This document shows, in pieces, positions 11,591 to 23,059 of a stretch of DNA of 39,595 nt (the stretch's first letter is position 1; the number at the start of each line of letters is the position of its first letter). The notes below the pieces were generated by a model. That model had not been told where the DNA came from, searched no databases, and saw nothing but the letters and a program-made list of their open reading frames with translations. Source of the stretch: Trichinella spiralis. Lineage: Eukaryota; Nematoda; Enoplea; Trichinellida; Trichinellidae. The position numbers and the translations under genes are program-made. The DNA is taken from NCBI GenBank assembly GCA_000181795.3, contig CM012953.1, positions 1,391,859-1,431,453 of the forward strand. Direction: 5' to 3'.

Positions 11591-12235
11591 AAAAATATTG
11601 TAAATTCTATTACAATCTGATATTCAAGTCCCGCAATACACGATATGGCAAGCGATTTGAACTGAATGTTGCTCGTCTCGTTAAAGCAAGCTAATGCTCT
11701 TTGAACAATAGCAAAACGAAATACTGAGTATGGAATCTTATTTCAACGATTGAAGTCAATAGAGAATAGACAACAATGCAAACAAATCGACAGTTCAGAT
11801 AATAATACACAACCTAACGTTCGTCGTAACTCTGCATAACGCTGCTCAACAATTACCACACGTCTCGCTCAATAATCATTTTCCTTTCTGTTTTCCTCGC
11901 ATTTATAGTGCTCAGAAAATTCAACACCACGGTCTCTGTTGGTCAAAAATTCATTTCTATTATTCTCCTGTCAACTGTCATAAATGTGACTGATTCGGCA
12001 TCGCGGCACAAGCTCACATATCGCCGATGCGTGTTCCTAGTCAACTGTCAAGTCTGATGGATAGAAATGAAGCAAACAACGCTTGTTTACTTCATCAAAA
12101 ACGATGTAAACACAACACATCCAATAGTTAAAAATATAAAGGAATTTCTAACAGTTGATACAAGCACGACGCGTTCAGGAGTCTAAAAATAGAACGGAAT
12201 TTCCAAGAAATATATTGTTTACCTAACACACTTAG
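11591..12235 (-). repeat. probable 5' LTR of the Pao/BEL relic
   Basis: It directly follows the primer-site sequence on the side where the 5' LTR should lie, is less AT-rich than flanking DNA, and holds a TATA-like signal on the element strand (tataaatgcgagg, plus strand about 11898-11911). The outer limit, placed where base composition returns to AT-rich, is approximate, and no partner LTR was found on the left. Confidence 0.45.
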
Positions 12236-12607
12236 ATACTGTAGGATACTGTATCAAAATGTCATTTGGGCATTTCCAGCAAAAATAAATGTTAATTAAA
12301 TTTAAAAACACAAAATATGTATATTATATATTTTTTAATATAATGCTGTTAAACTTCAGAAATTATCAGAGGCTCTTTTTATAATGAATAGGCAGCTCAA
12401 AGATGAATAAACAAAAGAGTTTATTTGCATCCAAAATTATTTTTAAAATGTTAGTAAAATTTTAAATGAAATATAAACCTCAATTCAACAATGCAAAATC
12501 AATAAAACAAGCTAGCATCTAATAAAAGAACTTGATTGTCACAAAAAATGCTTTACAGGTCATAGGTTACGGTATATTATATTATATTTCAGTATACTCC
12601 TGCTTTG
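12236..12607. other. AT-rich intergenic DNA, promoter side of polyubiquitin gene 1
   Basis: No reading frame with coding character. The promoter of the downstream polyubiquitin gene should lie at its right end; no clear TATA or heat-shock element seen. Confidence 0.4.
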
Positions 12608-12796
12608 GTAAGTGTTCTCAGTGTGATAAATAGAGTTGTCAATGCTAATGTTTTCATTTCAGTAATATATAAGCATATTTTTTTCTTTTTAGTTTAAAAG
12701 TTTTTTAAGTCATTAATTTTGGTTTTATTCGTCCCAGTGAAAGAATTGATTTTGATAGAATTTGCATGAAAAATTTTTAATTTTATATTTTTTTAG
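12608..12796 (+). other. probable 5' UTR intron of polyubiquitin gene 1
   Basis: A consensus donor (gtaagtg at 12608) and a T-rich acceptor (tttttttag ending at 12796) bracket 189 bases 24 bases upstream of the ATG. A leader intron is usual in polyubiquitin genes. The acceptor could instead be a trans-splice site. Confidence 0.5.
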
Positions 12797-12808
12797 GAAT
12801 TTGCTTAA

Positions 12809-13796
<988 letters not shown>

Positions 13797-14440
13797 TGCT
13801 ATTAATTAACCGTAGTTAGCGTATTAATATGTTTTCAGATATTGAATTGATTGTGGTTGTTTCTCAATAAATTTGTATTAGCGATTGCTTTTTTTGTTGC
13901 AGTGCTTCTGAAATACTTTTTATAACGTCTAGTAAAATTGCATTGCATCATGTTGAAGATGTTTTATTTTACCCCTCACTTCGCAAAACGTAAGTTGATA
14001 GCATCTCTCTGAATATTTCTTTATCGTTTTTGTTTTTAACGTGCATTCCTGGTTTTTAAAAAGTTTCTATAAATGTTTTTCTTCTTTCATGTTTTTATTT
14101 TTAGTTTGTAAAGTTAGTCTTATTATTAAGGATAAAGGGATAAAGGAATTTGCCAAATGTTTTTTGTAATTTTAATCATAGTATTCTACTTAATTTCTGC
14201 AAGAAAAAAATCACCTTGAATTTGCGTTTTTTACTGTACTGCAGAAATAGAGAATAAGTGACTAAAGACGAACCTGTTGCATTACCATTGATAATTGTTG
14301 TTTATGTCATTTCTTGTTTGAAATTTTCAATTTGGGTGTATTTTTCTTATTGCTATTTGTTTCTAGCTGAATTAATTTGGCACCGAAGTAGTATGATATA
14401 TATATATATATATATTTATTTATTTATGTATCAGTTCATT
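13797..14440. other. 3' flank of polyubiquitin gene 1 and intergenic DNA
   Basis: An AATAAA lies near 13866, about 70 bases after the stop. The rest is AT-rich and ends in a (TA)n run at about 14398-14414. No coding signal. Confidence 0.5.
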
Positions 14441-14448
14441 ATCTAAAC

Positions 14449-14941
14449 CAGTGGTTCCAAAAGTGGGCAATATTGCCCCCTTGGAGGCGGTGGGAAGTAA
14501 AGGGGCACTTGGAGGGGGGGGGCGCGTGAACACAATATGTTTTTCTTGTGTTTATATTGATATTTGTTCAGTAGTTGTTTTGTGTTCATATTGACATTTG
14601 TTCAGTAGTTGTCTTAAGAATACTGATTAATTTTTGTATGTGTTTAATGTAATATGACTCTCTGCAATCTGTCTTCCTCATCTTCTTCGCTCATAGCACT
14701 GTTTACGACTTAAGACTGTTTTTCACCAACATTGAATTCAATGTAGACAGATGAGTCGCAACGCACCAAGCCTATCCATCACATTAATTATTTCCTCACT
14801 ATATGATTATTTTTGAAAGAACACTCGATTTCAATAAATAGTCTGTTCGAAAATTCTTTTTTTTGGCAATAATTTAGGTGGGCGTATGAAAAATATATGC
14901 CTATCAAGGGACGATAGCCTGAAAAGGTTTGGGAAACACTG
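14449..14941. mobile_element. hAT-type MITE with 8-bp target site duplication
   Basis: A 493-bp element bounded by imperfect terminal inverted repeats (cagtggttccaaaagt at the left; the right end reads cagtgtttcccaaacc on the other strand) and flanked by identical 8-bp sequences atctaaac at 14441-14448 and 14942-14949. CAGTG-type ends with 8-bp duplications are the mark of hAT transposons. It includes the G-rich ...tggaggcggtgggaag... subterminal block common in these. It has no transposase frame, so it is non-autonomous. The intact duplication suggests a fairly young insertion. Confidence 0.9.
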
Positions 14942-15158
14942 ATCTAAACTGAAATGTATTTATGCTACTTTTTACATTGCCATAGAGATCATGCGCTGTG
15001 CGTTTTATTACCTTTTTGTGAGGTATACGGTAATATGTTAATTACTGTAATTAGTAACTTAATTTTCATTTATTTTCTGTTGTAGACTTGTATATTCCAT
15101 TTTGGTGCAGAAAAATTACTTCATAGAATTTGATTTAATTTTTAATTGCATACCCAGA

Positions 15159-17345
15159 ATGGCAAATCGAACTGTTAAGGATGCTGCTTCATTAAAAGGA
15201 ACAAATCCGCAGTATCTTATTGAAAAAGTAACTCGATCCCGCATTTATGATTCTCGTTACTGGAAGGAAGAGTGCTTTGCATTGTCTGGTAATACATTAA
15301 CTCTTAGTATAAATTATGTGAATGTTGTGAAATTGTTTTTTTCTGAAAGTGGTGGTGACATGAAATTGTAACTTTGTGATAAATAATATGTGTCTACCAT
15401 GTAAGTAGAATACGAATTCCGTTTCTACTTTTGTTTGATGCTGTAGTGTTAATATTAAAGGTGAATTCTTTAGTGTGCATTATCGAAAACTTTTCAATGA
15501 AAATTTTTTGTTTATTTATTGTGTATCAATAATTTCTTTTCAAACTTTGAATTTTTTGCAACAATGAATGGCATAAATTGTATATTTAATTTATAGCTGA
15601 ACTGCTGGTTGACAGAGGAATGGAATTGCGATTTGTTGGTGGTGTTTATGGTGGAAACATAAAACCAACTCCATTTCTTTGTCTTTTACTGAAAATGCTC
15701 CAAATTCAACCAGAGAAGGACATAGTTATTGAATTTATTCGACAAGAAGATTCGAAGTAAGTACTTGTTTCATAGTTTAGATTAATTATTAGGTTCATCA
15801 AATTATTTTATCTCATTTCCAGAATTAAATAATGTATAAAGGAATTTTTTTATGAGTAATATTGTTCTTTTGATATTTTATAGCTTGCAGTTCATAAACT
15901 TGATAAACACTATTTTCAGATACATTAGAGCACTTGGTGCGTTGTATTTACGAATGACTTTCTCATATGTTGAAGTATACAAATATTTGGAGCCTTTGCT
16001 AAATGACTACCGTAAGCTAAGGTGGATCAACAAACAAGGAAGTAAGCAATATTTTAAAACGATTTTCAATGAAGCGATATGTAATGTTTGTTTTTACTGT
16101 TTATTAATAATTTAGAATTTGAATTGATTCACATGGACGAATTTGTGGACAAACTGCTTCGTGAGGAAAGATTTTGTGATGTTCAGCTTCCAAGACTTCA
16201 GGTGAAAACGTTAAACAGTGCATATTTTTAATTATTTAAAAGTTGCACCTGAAAGTACTGTACTTTTTACAACTTTTACTTTTAGCTGTTTTCCAATAGT
16301 TGCTTATAATTTAATCATGAATTTAGTGTTATGTTTATTTACTATTCTTTTGAGTGCCTTATTTTTATATTCATTTAAAGAACAATTGAATTTTTTGTTA
16401 TTGCATTTTCATAGGAAGTAGCAACTGTTGAAAGTAGTGAACGAAGAAAGTTTGATATCAGATCCAATAGGAAAATAATAGAGCATTTAAGTTTCAATAA
16501 TAAAGTTTAATCTAAATTTATTCTGTAACTTAATATATCTCGTAATGAATTGTTATGATGAGTTCTGTCTCGTTCGTCTGATCCGGCTTGGATTTGAATG
16601 CAGAAACGCTGTCTGAACCAAATTCCACCCACGTTTTAAAATTCGAATCTGTAAGTTTTCTGTATGTAGAATGTGAACTTTTTAGAAACGAGCTTTTTTG
16701 GAAGAAACGAATCAGCTTCCGCAACGTGTAAGCATAATAGAAGAAGAACTGGAGAGTTTCAGTTCGGAAAGCGAAGAAGAAATTCAAGAAAAAGTGAAGG
16801 TTGTTGTGTTTTTATTTCACTTTCAATTGCAAATTGTAATGTAAATTTCATTGGAAATTATGATGAAATTTCTTTTTTGAAGGCAAGAAGCAGTCGACAT
16901 GAGAGAAGAAGAAGCCATGAACGACGTCGTTCACGATCTACCTCACGTCATAGGTAAGTTAAAATGATAATTACTTTTTTAAAGTTTGCTTTGCGTTATT
17001 TTAGGAATAATTTTTATATTTTAGAAAGCACCGTCGTAGTGAAAGTGCGGAAAGAAAGCCAAGGAAGGACCGGAGCAGGGAACGTCATCGTGACCGTAGA
17101 CGGCGATCCTCGTCTAGAGGTTCAAATTTGAATAATTATTAGTTAATTAGTTGAGTATGAATAAAGGTTTTGTTTGTGCAGAGGATCGCGGAAGCAACAG
17201 AGATTCTAAGAAGAAAAGCAACAAAGATACATCAAAATCGAAGAAAAGTTCGAAAGCTGTCACAAAAGAATCGTCTGCTGAAAGAGAAATTCGCGAAAGC
17301 AACGAATTGCGTGCCAAATTGGGTCTGGATCCTTTGAAACTGTAA
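15159..17345 (+). CDS. PRPF38A: pre-mRNA-splicing factor 38A (PRPF38A)
   Basis: PRPF38A is a spliceosomal B-complex protein needed for activation. Exons 15159-15288, 15597-15756, 15920-16041, 16116-16201, 16686-16793, 16883-16953, 17025-17119, 17182-17345 total 936 bases (311 aa; human 312), with all phases matching. Residues 1-180 form the PRP38 domain and contain near-invariant family blocks such as ELRFVGGVYGGNIKPTPF, KMLQIQPEKDI and KYLEPLLNDYRK. Residues ~181-205 match KRAFLEET plus an acidic SSESEEE segment, then an Arg/Ser-rich part (RRRSHERRRSRSTSR) and a Lys-rich tail ending SNELRAKLGLDPLKL. AG dinucleotides directly before the ATG (tacccag|aatgg) could be a leader or trans-splice acceptor. 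The fourth intron (16202-16685) is unusually long for this gene and holds a possible alternative exon. Confidence 0.95.
16416..16509 (+). other. possible alternative terminal exon in PRPF38A intron 4
   Basis: After a good acceptor (gcattttcatag) a phase-compatible frame of about 31 codons (EVATVESSERRKF...) ends in TAA at 16507-16509, with AATAAA just before the stop. If used, it would give a PRPF38A form lacking the RS tail. It may be chance. Confidence 0.25.
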
Positions 17346-17715
17346 ATTTTTAACATTCATATTTTCAAAAATTATTTCACAGCTGTTGGCGATGATAATT
17401 TTTCCAATTGTCGAATAGTTGAATTTGTACAGTATACATTAAACAGTGTTTTTATACACAAGTGATGTAGCTTTATTCTGAGATGGATAATTTTTACTTG
17501 CATGTTGCTTTTCATATAATCGATATGATTGATATTAAATTAGATTTGTTTACATATCTATAATGTAAATTTTAATGCAATTCAAAATGTTATATGTTCC
17601 ATAATTGCACACATAATAAATAAATGGTATAATTTACATGCAACATTTTGAATCATAATTCATGCATAAAATCAGATATGGAGGGAGATTTAAATTTACG
17701 AAGCGGATGATATTT
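17346..17715. other. convergent 3' intergenic segment
   Basis: Lies between the stop of PRPF38A (+) and that of the C-type lectin (-), so it holds both 3' UTRs. Several AATAAA-like hexamers are visible; no coding signal. Confidence 0.5.
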
Positions 17716-18598
17716 TTACAATGTAGCTTCATCAGTTTGGGTTGTTGGAACAGCAGTTACTGTTGTCCAGTTGTAATCAGCGACCACTGTAGTGAAGTTG
17801 TATTCAACGACCACTGTAGTCAAGTTGAGTTCAGCGACTACTGTAGTCAAGTTGTATTCAGGGATCATTGTTTCGGTGACCGTTTCATTAAGATCGATTT
17901 TCAAGTTTTCAGCTGTAGAATTTGTGGCTGGACAATCAATTGCCGTATAATTACTGTCCGGTACGCATCCTGAAGGACAGTCGATTTGACCGCATGTATA
18001 ATCGGAATTTGACTTCACTTTTTGGCAAATGAAGTTATAGTTGGCTTTGCACGTGTACCAGTGAGTGAAAGCCGGTGTCTTTTGTCCTGGATTGTAGAAG
18101 GCTGCACAGTCGAATCCGATGAAGTGACCAAAAGTGGTCGGATTTTTTACAAGCCATGGTCTGAAATAAATGAAAATCGTGAACTAAATGTTAGAGAAAT
18201 TGTTTCCACCTCTTTCGGTGTGGGTATTTACAAAATGCTAATGTTCAAGCCGGATGATTTGGTCCAGAAGAAGCCAGACATGGATTTCAATCCCATCCAC
18301 ATGAAATTGTACAGTGGAATGTTTTCCGTAACTAATTGCTTAAAAAGGAAAATATATTTTTGATGTATTCTGAGAAATTAATTTAATGAGAATATGCTAC
18401 CCATTCTGTCATGCTGTTTGGAATGAACAGTGTGCCATTGAAAGAGTGGCATGTAGAGTTGGCGTCGGCCCAGGATTGTTTGTGGTAGAAAATTCGGTAG
18501 CAGTTCTTTCCAAAATGGAACCATCCGTCGTCGCAGCATTGGTCGCATGCAGCGGACGTGAACAGTGCAATCAAGCTGAACACAAGCAAGTGGCTCAT
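17716..18598 (-). CDS. secreted C-type lectin-domain protein with sequon-rich repeat tail
   Basis: Exons (minus strand) 18598-18401, 18338-18232 and 18160-17716 join in phase to 249 aa. Residues 1-18 are a signal peptide (MSHLLVFSLIALFTSAAC). A CTL domain follows: CCDDGWFHFGKNCYRIF, SWADANSTCHSF, a TEWQLV junction across intron 1, NFMWMGLKSMSGFFWT, and WYTCKANYNFICQK closing the domain. The tail has Cys-rich sequence (CGQIDCPSGC) and then four ~10-residue repeats of the type Tyr/Leu-Asn-x-Thr-Thr-Val, each with an N-glycosylation sequon, coded by a 30-base tandem repeat. I see no transmembrane segment after it, so it is probably a secreted glycoprotein. Carbohydrate specificity cannot be told: the usual EPN/QPD and WND motifs are not evident. 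Nematode CTLs often act at the host interface; that role here is inference. Confidence 0.85.
17755..17880 (-). repeat. 30-bp tandem repeat coding for N-glycosylation sequons
   Basis: Four degenerate 30-base units in the last exon of the lectin gene; each codes for a decapeptide with Asn-(Leu/Phe/Trp)-Thr-Thr-Val. Confidence 0.8.
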
Positions 18599-21020
18599 CT
18601 CCGACGATCAGATAGAAATGCGCTGCCGATTCGGTTGGTGGAAAAAGTATTAACTGATGTTCAAGCCGCTTTCAAGCACATTGATGCTTTTTATCGGACA
18701 GAAGCGGTTGAGGTCAGTGTTCAACCAATTGAAACTTAGCAGTCCAGAAAATATCCATCGAATGAATAAATATTCTCTTTGAGATTAGGCTGTAAAGGCG
18801 ATTGTCCATCTGACCGATCGTTGTATGGCAACGGTTTTTCTCATGGCAAGAAAATACAGCGGTCAGTCCATTGAGAACAGACAATCTGCTCAGAAATACA
18901 TTTGTACGATGGCAATTTGGCAATAAAATCATCTTGTCTTTGACCTTAATTATCAGCCATCAATAATTTATCAACTCACTATTGATCTAATTGTTTCTGT
19001 GAAAAAGTAGCTCAATAAATAAATCATTGGGTCAACACACATTATTTGACTTACACATTCATTGTATATATCTTCAATATTTGCAATATATAAATTTAAT
19101 ATACAAATAATCATAACTGAAACCAACCCATGTGCCCGTGGAAAAAATATCATATCCAATGGATTCAGCATGACGCATATGTTGAAGAGAAACTGCTACC
19201 ACATTAATATGAGAAATATTTTAAACAAAGTAACCGCTCATTTGAAAATGATTTAAATAAATTAATAAATGCATCCAGTGTTTGAATAATATTGTTTGGA
19301 TATTTAAATTTTTTACAACTATTTTAAAATTTCATCATTTACTGTACAACTGACAACATGAATATCTTCAGTTTTAAAGGTATACTTTTTATTAATTACT
19401 TTATTGTTTATCAGTTACTAAAAAGTCAAACTTTGTGCTGAACACTTGCCATTACAAAATCATTCATCCCATTGATGCGTGTTTATCATCAATTCTATTC
19501 AGAAAAGTTAACAAATACATTGTTTTTGTTATAATTCATTTTGTAAGACTTCCTTTCAGTTTATCGATTAACAAAATTTTAAGGAAGGTAATTTTACAAC
19601 ATTTTCATACAATTATTTCCTGTAGTATTAAACAAACTTTTAAATACTTACTATTTGATTTTCATATAAACCTTTCAATGAGAAAACATTTGTTACTGGA
19701 AACTTTTATTCAATACAAATAAACAGAGGTTAGGCAAAGAATGAAAAAAAATAGTTCATCTGAAAAAATCACTTCAGTTAATTCTACTTGTTTGAAAAAT
19801 GAATTACGTCAGTTTTTGAAAACAAATTTTTTCTACTTTTTTTGAAGAGAAAATTTGTTTTACATTGTACATGCTAAGTTCAGAAAAGCAGCAAACGAAC
19901 TCGTTGGATTGTACAGTACATTCGGACATAAGAAGCAAAACTCGTAATCTTTGTCTAACATGAAACGTAGTTTACGGAGAATCAAAAAGAATTGCAAACT
20001 GATAAGATACTGTAGAATGTTGTAATATATGTGTATTACTTATTATTAATTTAAAAACAAATTTAATTTAAGCAATAAGCAAATTCAAAGTATTAAATGC
20101 ATTAACCGTGTCCATACGAATAATTTATTTCTGTATTTTGACAGGGATAAAATAGCTTCTCAGAAGTAATCATTTGCATTTCCATTTCTCAGATTTTATG
20201 TACGATTTTGCTTCTTTAAAAAATTTTCCTTTCTCACTTTTCCGTTTTGGTTTCAATGAAATCCACAGATCATGCGGAATAACATCACTGTGTAATTATT
20301 ATTCACTTATTAGCTAGTCCAGATTATCAGCTACAGTATAGATAATAGGCAGTTTAAATCATTTAAAACATAAATAAATGCATTAAATGCTACAAAAAAA
20401 CTTAAATTTTTCTACAAATACAAATTCGTTTTAAAAATGAAACTGCTTCTTATTTTCAACATACTTAAAGCGATGTAGAACAAAATGCATTGTGCCCCAA
20501 TATATTATTTAAAAAGTAAAATAAATAGTACAAAATAATAAAATTAAAATAAAATATAGTAAAAAGTTAACATTAAATATTATTACTTTACTTTTCCGAA
20601 AAAAATACAATGAGTTCGATTTACGCATGATACATGTTTACAAGAATACTGTATAAAATTAACTTGATAATCATTAGAGTATAACAAATGCATTAGTAAG
20701 TTAAATTTAATTTTGAAACTTACGCCTTTGCTGGTTTTCCACTCCGTCAACAGATATTCTTGAAGGAATGTAAAAAAAATAAAGTATAAAAACTGCACGC
20801 AAACGTTTAGATTCACAAGGCACATTACCATTTGCATACCTTGCTAAGATTGCGCTATAAACGCTATAATAAATCAAACACTGATAATAAACAACAAAAG
20901 TTCAACACACATTTATTACTTATTTTGTCATCTAACAGTTACGTTAATTAAAAATATATGCGGTACGGATTATACGAAAGAGAAGCTATAAGTTCACGAC
21001 GTGGTCATTTATACCAGACA
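18599..21020. other. long AT-rich intergenic stretch
   Basis: The right flank of the lectin gene (18599 onward) should hold its promoter. The rest has no frame resembling a known protein. One exon-like piece sits on the minus strand at about 20727-20766: T-rich acceptor, a short open segment (EYLLTEWKTSKG) and a consensus donor gtaagt; no partner exons were found. A reverse-strand AATAAA at 20912-20917 fits the H2A 3' end. Confidence 0.5.
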
Positions 21021-21425
21021 TCATTCCGCTTTTTTGGAGACCGGCTTGCCAACTTTCATTTCGGCAGTCTTCTTCGGCAAAAGGCTGGCATTGATATTCG
21101 GCAATACTCCACCTTGTGCGATAGTAACTCCATGCAAAAGCTTGTTCAACTCTTCGTCATTCCGAATTGCCAACTGAAGGTGACGCGGAATGATACGTGT
21201 CTTTTTATTATCACGAGCTGCGTTACCAGCCAGCTCAAGAACTTCAGCAGTTAGGTACTCCATCACTGCGGCCAAATATACCGGGGCGCCGGCACCGATG
21301 CGTTCAGCATAGTTTCCTTTACGAAGGAGACGATGTATACGACCGACCGGGAATTGCAAACCAGCCCGACTGGAACGAGACTTCGCCTTTCCCTTGACTT
21401 TTCCTCCTTTACCACGACCGGACAT
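21021..21425 (-). CDS. histone H2A
   Basis: A 134-aa core histone that pairs with H2B in the nucleosome. The frame is open another 33 codons upstream, but the true start is the ATG of [19 protein letters not shown] (21425), the canonical H2A N-terminus. The histone-fold blocks [59 protein letters not shown] and [14 protein letters not shown] are all intact; the tail ends [17 protein letters not shown]. There is no SQ(E/D)Y motif, so it is not H2A.X, and the docking region is canonical rather than H2A.Z-like. No other histone gene is in the window. The usual 3' stem-loop is not visible, while AATAAA lies about 105 bases after the stop. Confidence 0.97.
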   Translation of the reverse strand: MSGRGKGGKVKGKAKSRSSRAGLQFPVGRIHRLLRKGNYAERIGAGAPVYLAAVMEYLTAEVLELAGNAARDNKKTRIIPRHLQLAIRNDEELNKLLHGVTIAQGGVLPNINASLLPKKTAEMKVGKPVSKKAE

Positions 21426-21539
21426 TTTCACGAGATTTACAGAGCTAAAAATAAGAAACAAACGTCTATCGCACCGAGTCAGGAGAATACTGGCAGCACT
21501 TTGAAAAGTAATCGAGAGATACAAGTAATACGGCTATTC

Positions 21540-21596
21540 ATTGGTCAATTTGCTTCTCAGTGTAGGATTGGTTGAAAATGATACAGCGATGATTGG
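21540..21596 (-). promoter_or_regulatory. three CCAAT boxes upstream of H2A
   Basis: ATTGG on the plus strand (CCAAT on the H2A strand) at 21540-21544, 21567-21571 and 21592-21596, i.e. 115-170 bases upstream of the ATG. Clustered CCAAT boxes are typical of histone promoters. No clear TATA box was seen. Confidence 0.6.
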
Positions 21597-22583
21597 ACTG
21601 ACAAACAATACGTCTTGTTACGTCACACCCACTTTTTATTTGAATAAGCGAATTACCATTTTGCAGTTTCACTTAAATTCATATTAGTTATTATAAAGAC
21701 ACCTTTTTAAAGAATTCGAAGAACTATAATAGACAAAACCGTCCGAAACGATGAACTTGTAATTACTTTTTGAAAATCAACTGCATAAAATCAAAAATTT
21801 AAATAATTATACAGGATACATTTTATAAAATAATATAGAGTATGATAAAAACAATGAAAATGTACAGGATATTCTTTTTAGTAAACTCCAAACTGCGTCG
21901 CCACCTAGCGATTGCTATTGCTGGATGTTTGACTGCAAAATTGATTTTTGAATATAAATAAATAAATTCACTAAAGAAACAAAGCTACTGACTAGTTCGT
22001 TTCAACAACTAATGATCATTCTTGCCATTTTACAGTATTATAGTTCCCAAGTATTAAATTACAGAATATTACACTGTAAATGAGGAATACTGTTTAATAT
22101 TAATTTCCTGATAAAAATTTTTTTAATTTTTTAAGCAACGCAAAAATATGGCAAATAATGTATGACATGCAAACTGTCAGAGAGGAACTGAAAAAGATTA
22201 CATAAATCTAATGTAGTATACGGTATTGAAAACAAAAGTTTCCTTATTTGTGAAGAAGTACGCAGTGCTTCCTTTTTTTGTATACTACTTTTATATTTGT
22301 ACATTTCTTATAATTTTATTATTATAATGTGAACTCAGGGTGTGGAGACTGTTTTATTTTGAATTACATATGTAAAATACTTTAAAAACGTAAAAACGAG
22401 TGCTGGTGAACATTTCGTTCAATTATGTATTTTGCATGAACGTTTTTCAGCTATTTTACAAATTTATACATTTTAAGAAATTTACTTTAGCAAATCTGTT
22501 GTGAAAAGTGATAACGATAGATATCTTGATTATCCCGAATTCCTACTGTAGTATTACTGTATGATAAATATAGATTGATTGAT
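21597..22583. other. intergenic AT-rich stretch
   Basis: No coding or structured feature recognised between the H2A promoter and the Pao element; a short GATT direct repeat abuts the 5' LTR. Confidence 0.5.
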
Positions 22584-23059
22584 TGACGAAAAATGGGAGG
22601 ATAATAAAGATTTGGTTCCATCGATTATTGCTCACTCAGTGCAATCGTTATTGTCGCTACAGTCACCGTGTAAGGAAACGATGGGACAGTTGTACATTCA
22701 TTTGTGATCACTGTTGCGTAATAAACTACGTAAACAAAGACGATCATATACTTCTTGCTTGAAGCAAGGAGTTCGCGTAAAGACGGAACTTGTTTGATTC
22801 CTGTATACAGTGTTGATATTGTGTGTGAAGACAGGAACCACAAAAAAACCGAGAAAATGATTTGATCAGTATCAGTGGAAGGAAAGACGCTGATACCCGA
22901 TACGGACGTTGAAGTAGTACGAATTGAAACTACTTGATTTACCATTGATAGTGAACGATTTCGAGCGCATCTGAATTCTGAATTGCCGTTCTGATACTAG
23001 ACGATACTAGAAGAACGTGACGATCGATTATTCAACCCGATTTTGGAACCCGTTTTACA
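22584..23059 (+). repeat. 5' LTR of the Pao/BEL element
   Basis: A 476-bp TG...CA segment, matching 26779-27257 along its whole length, and followed directly by the primer-site sequence. Confidence 0.9.

Noticed and set aside
21426-21524. 33-codon N-terminal extension of H2A
   Set aside because: The canonical H2A start MSGRGKGG is at 21425; the upstream codons are 5' UTR.
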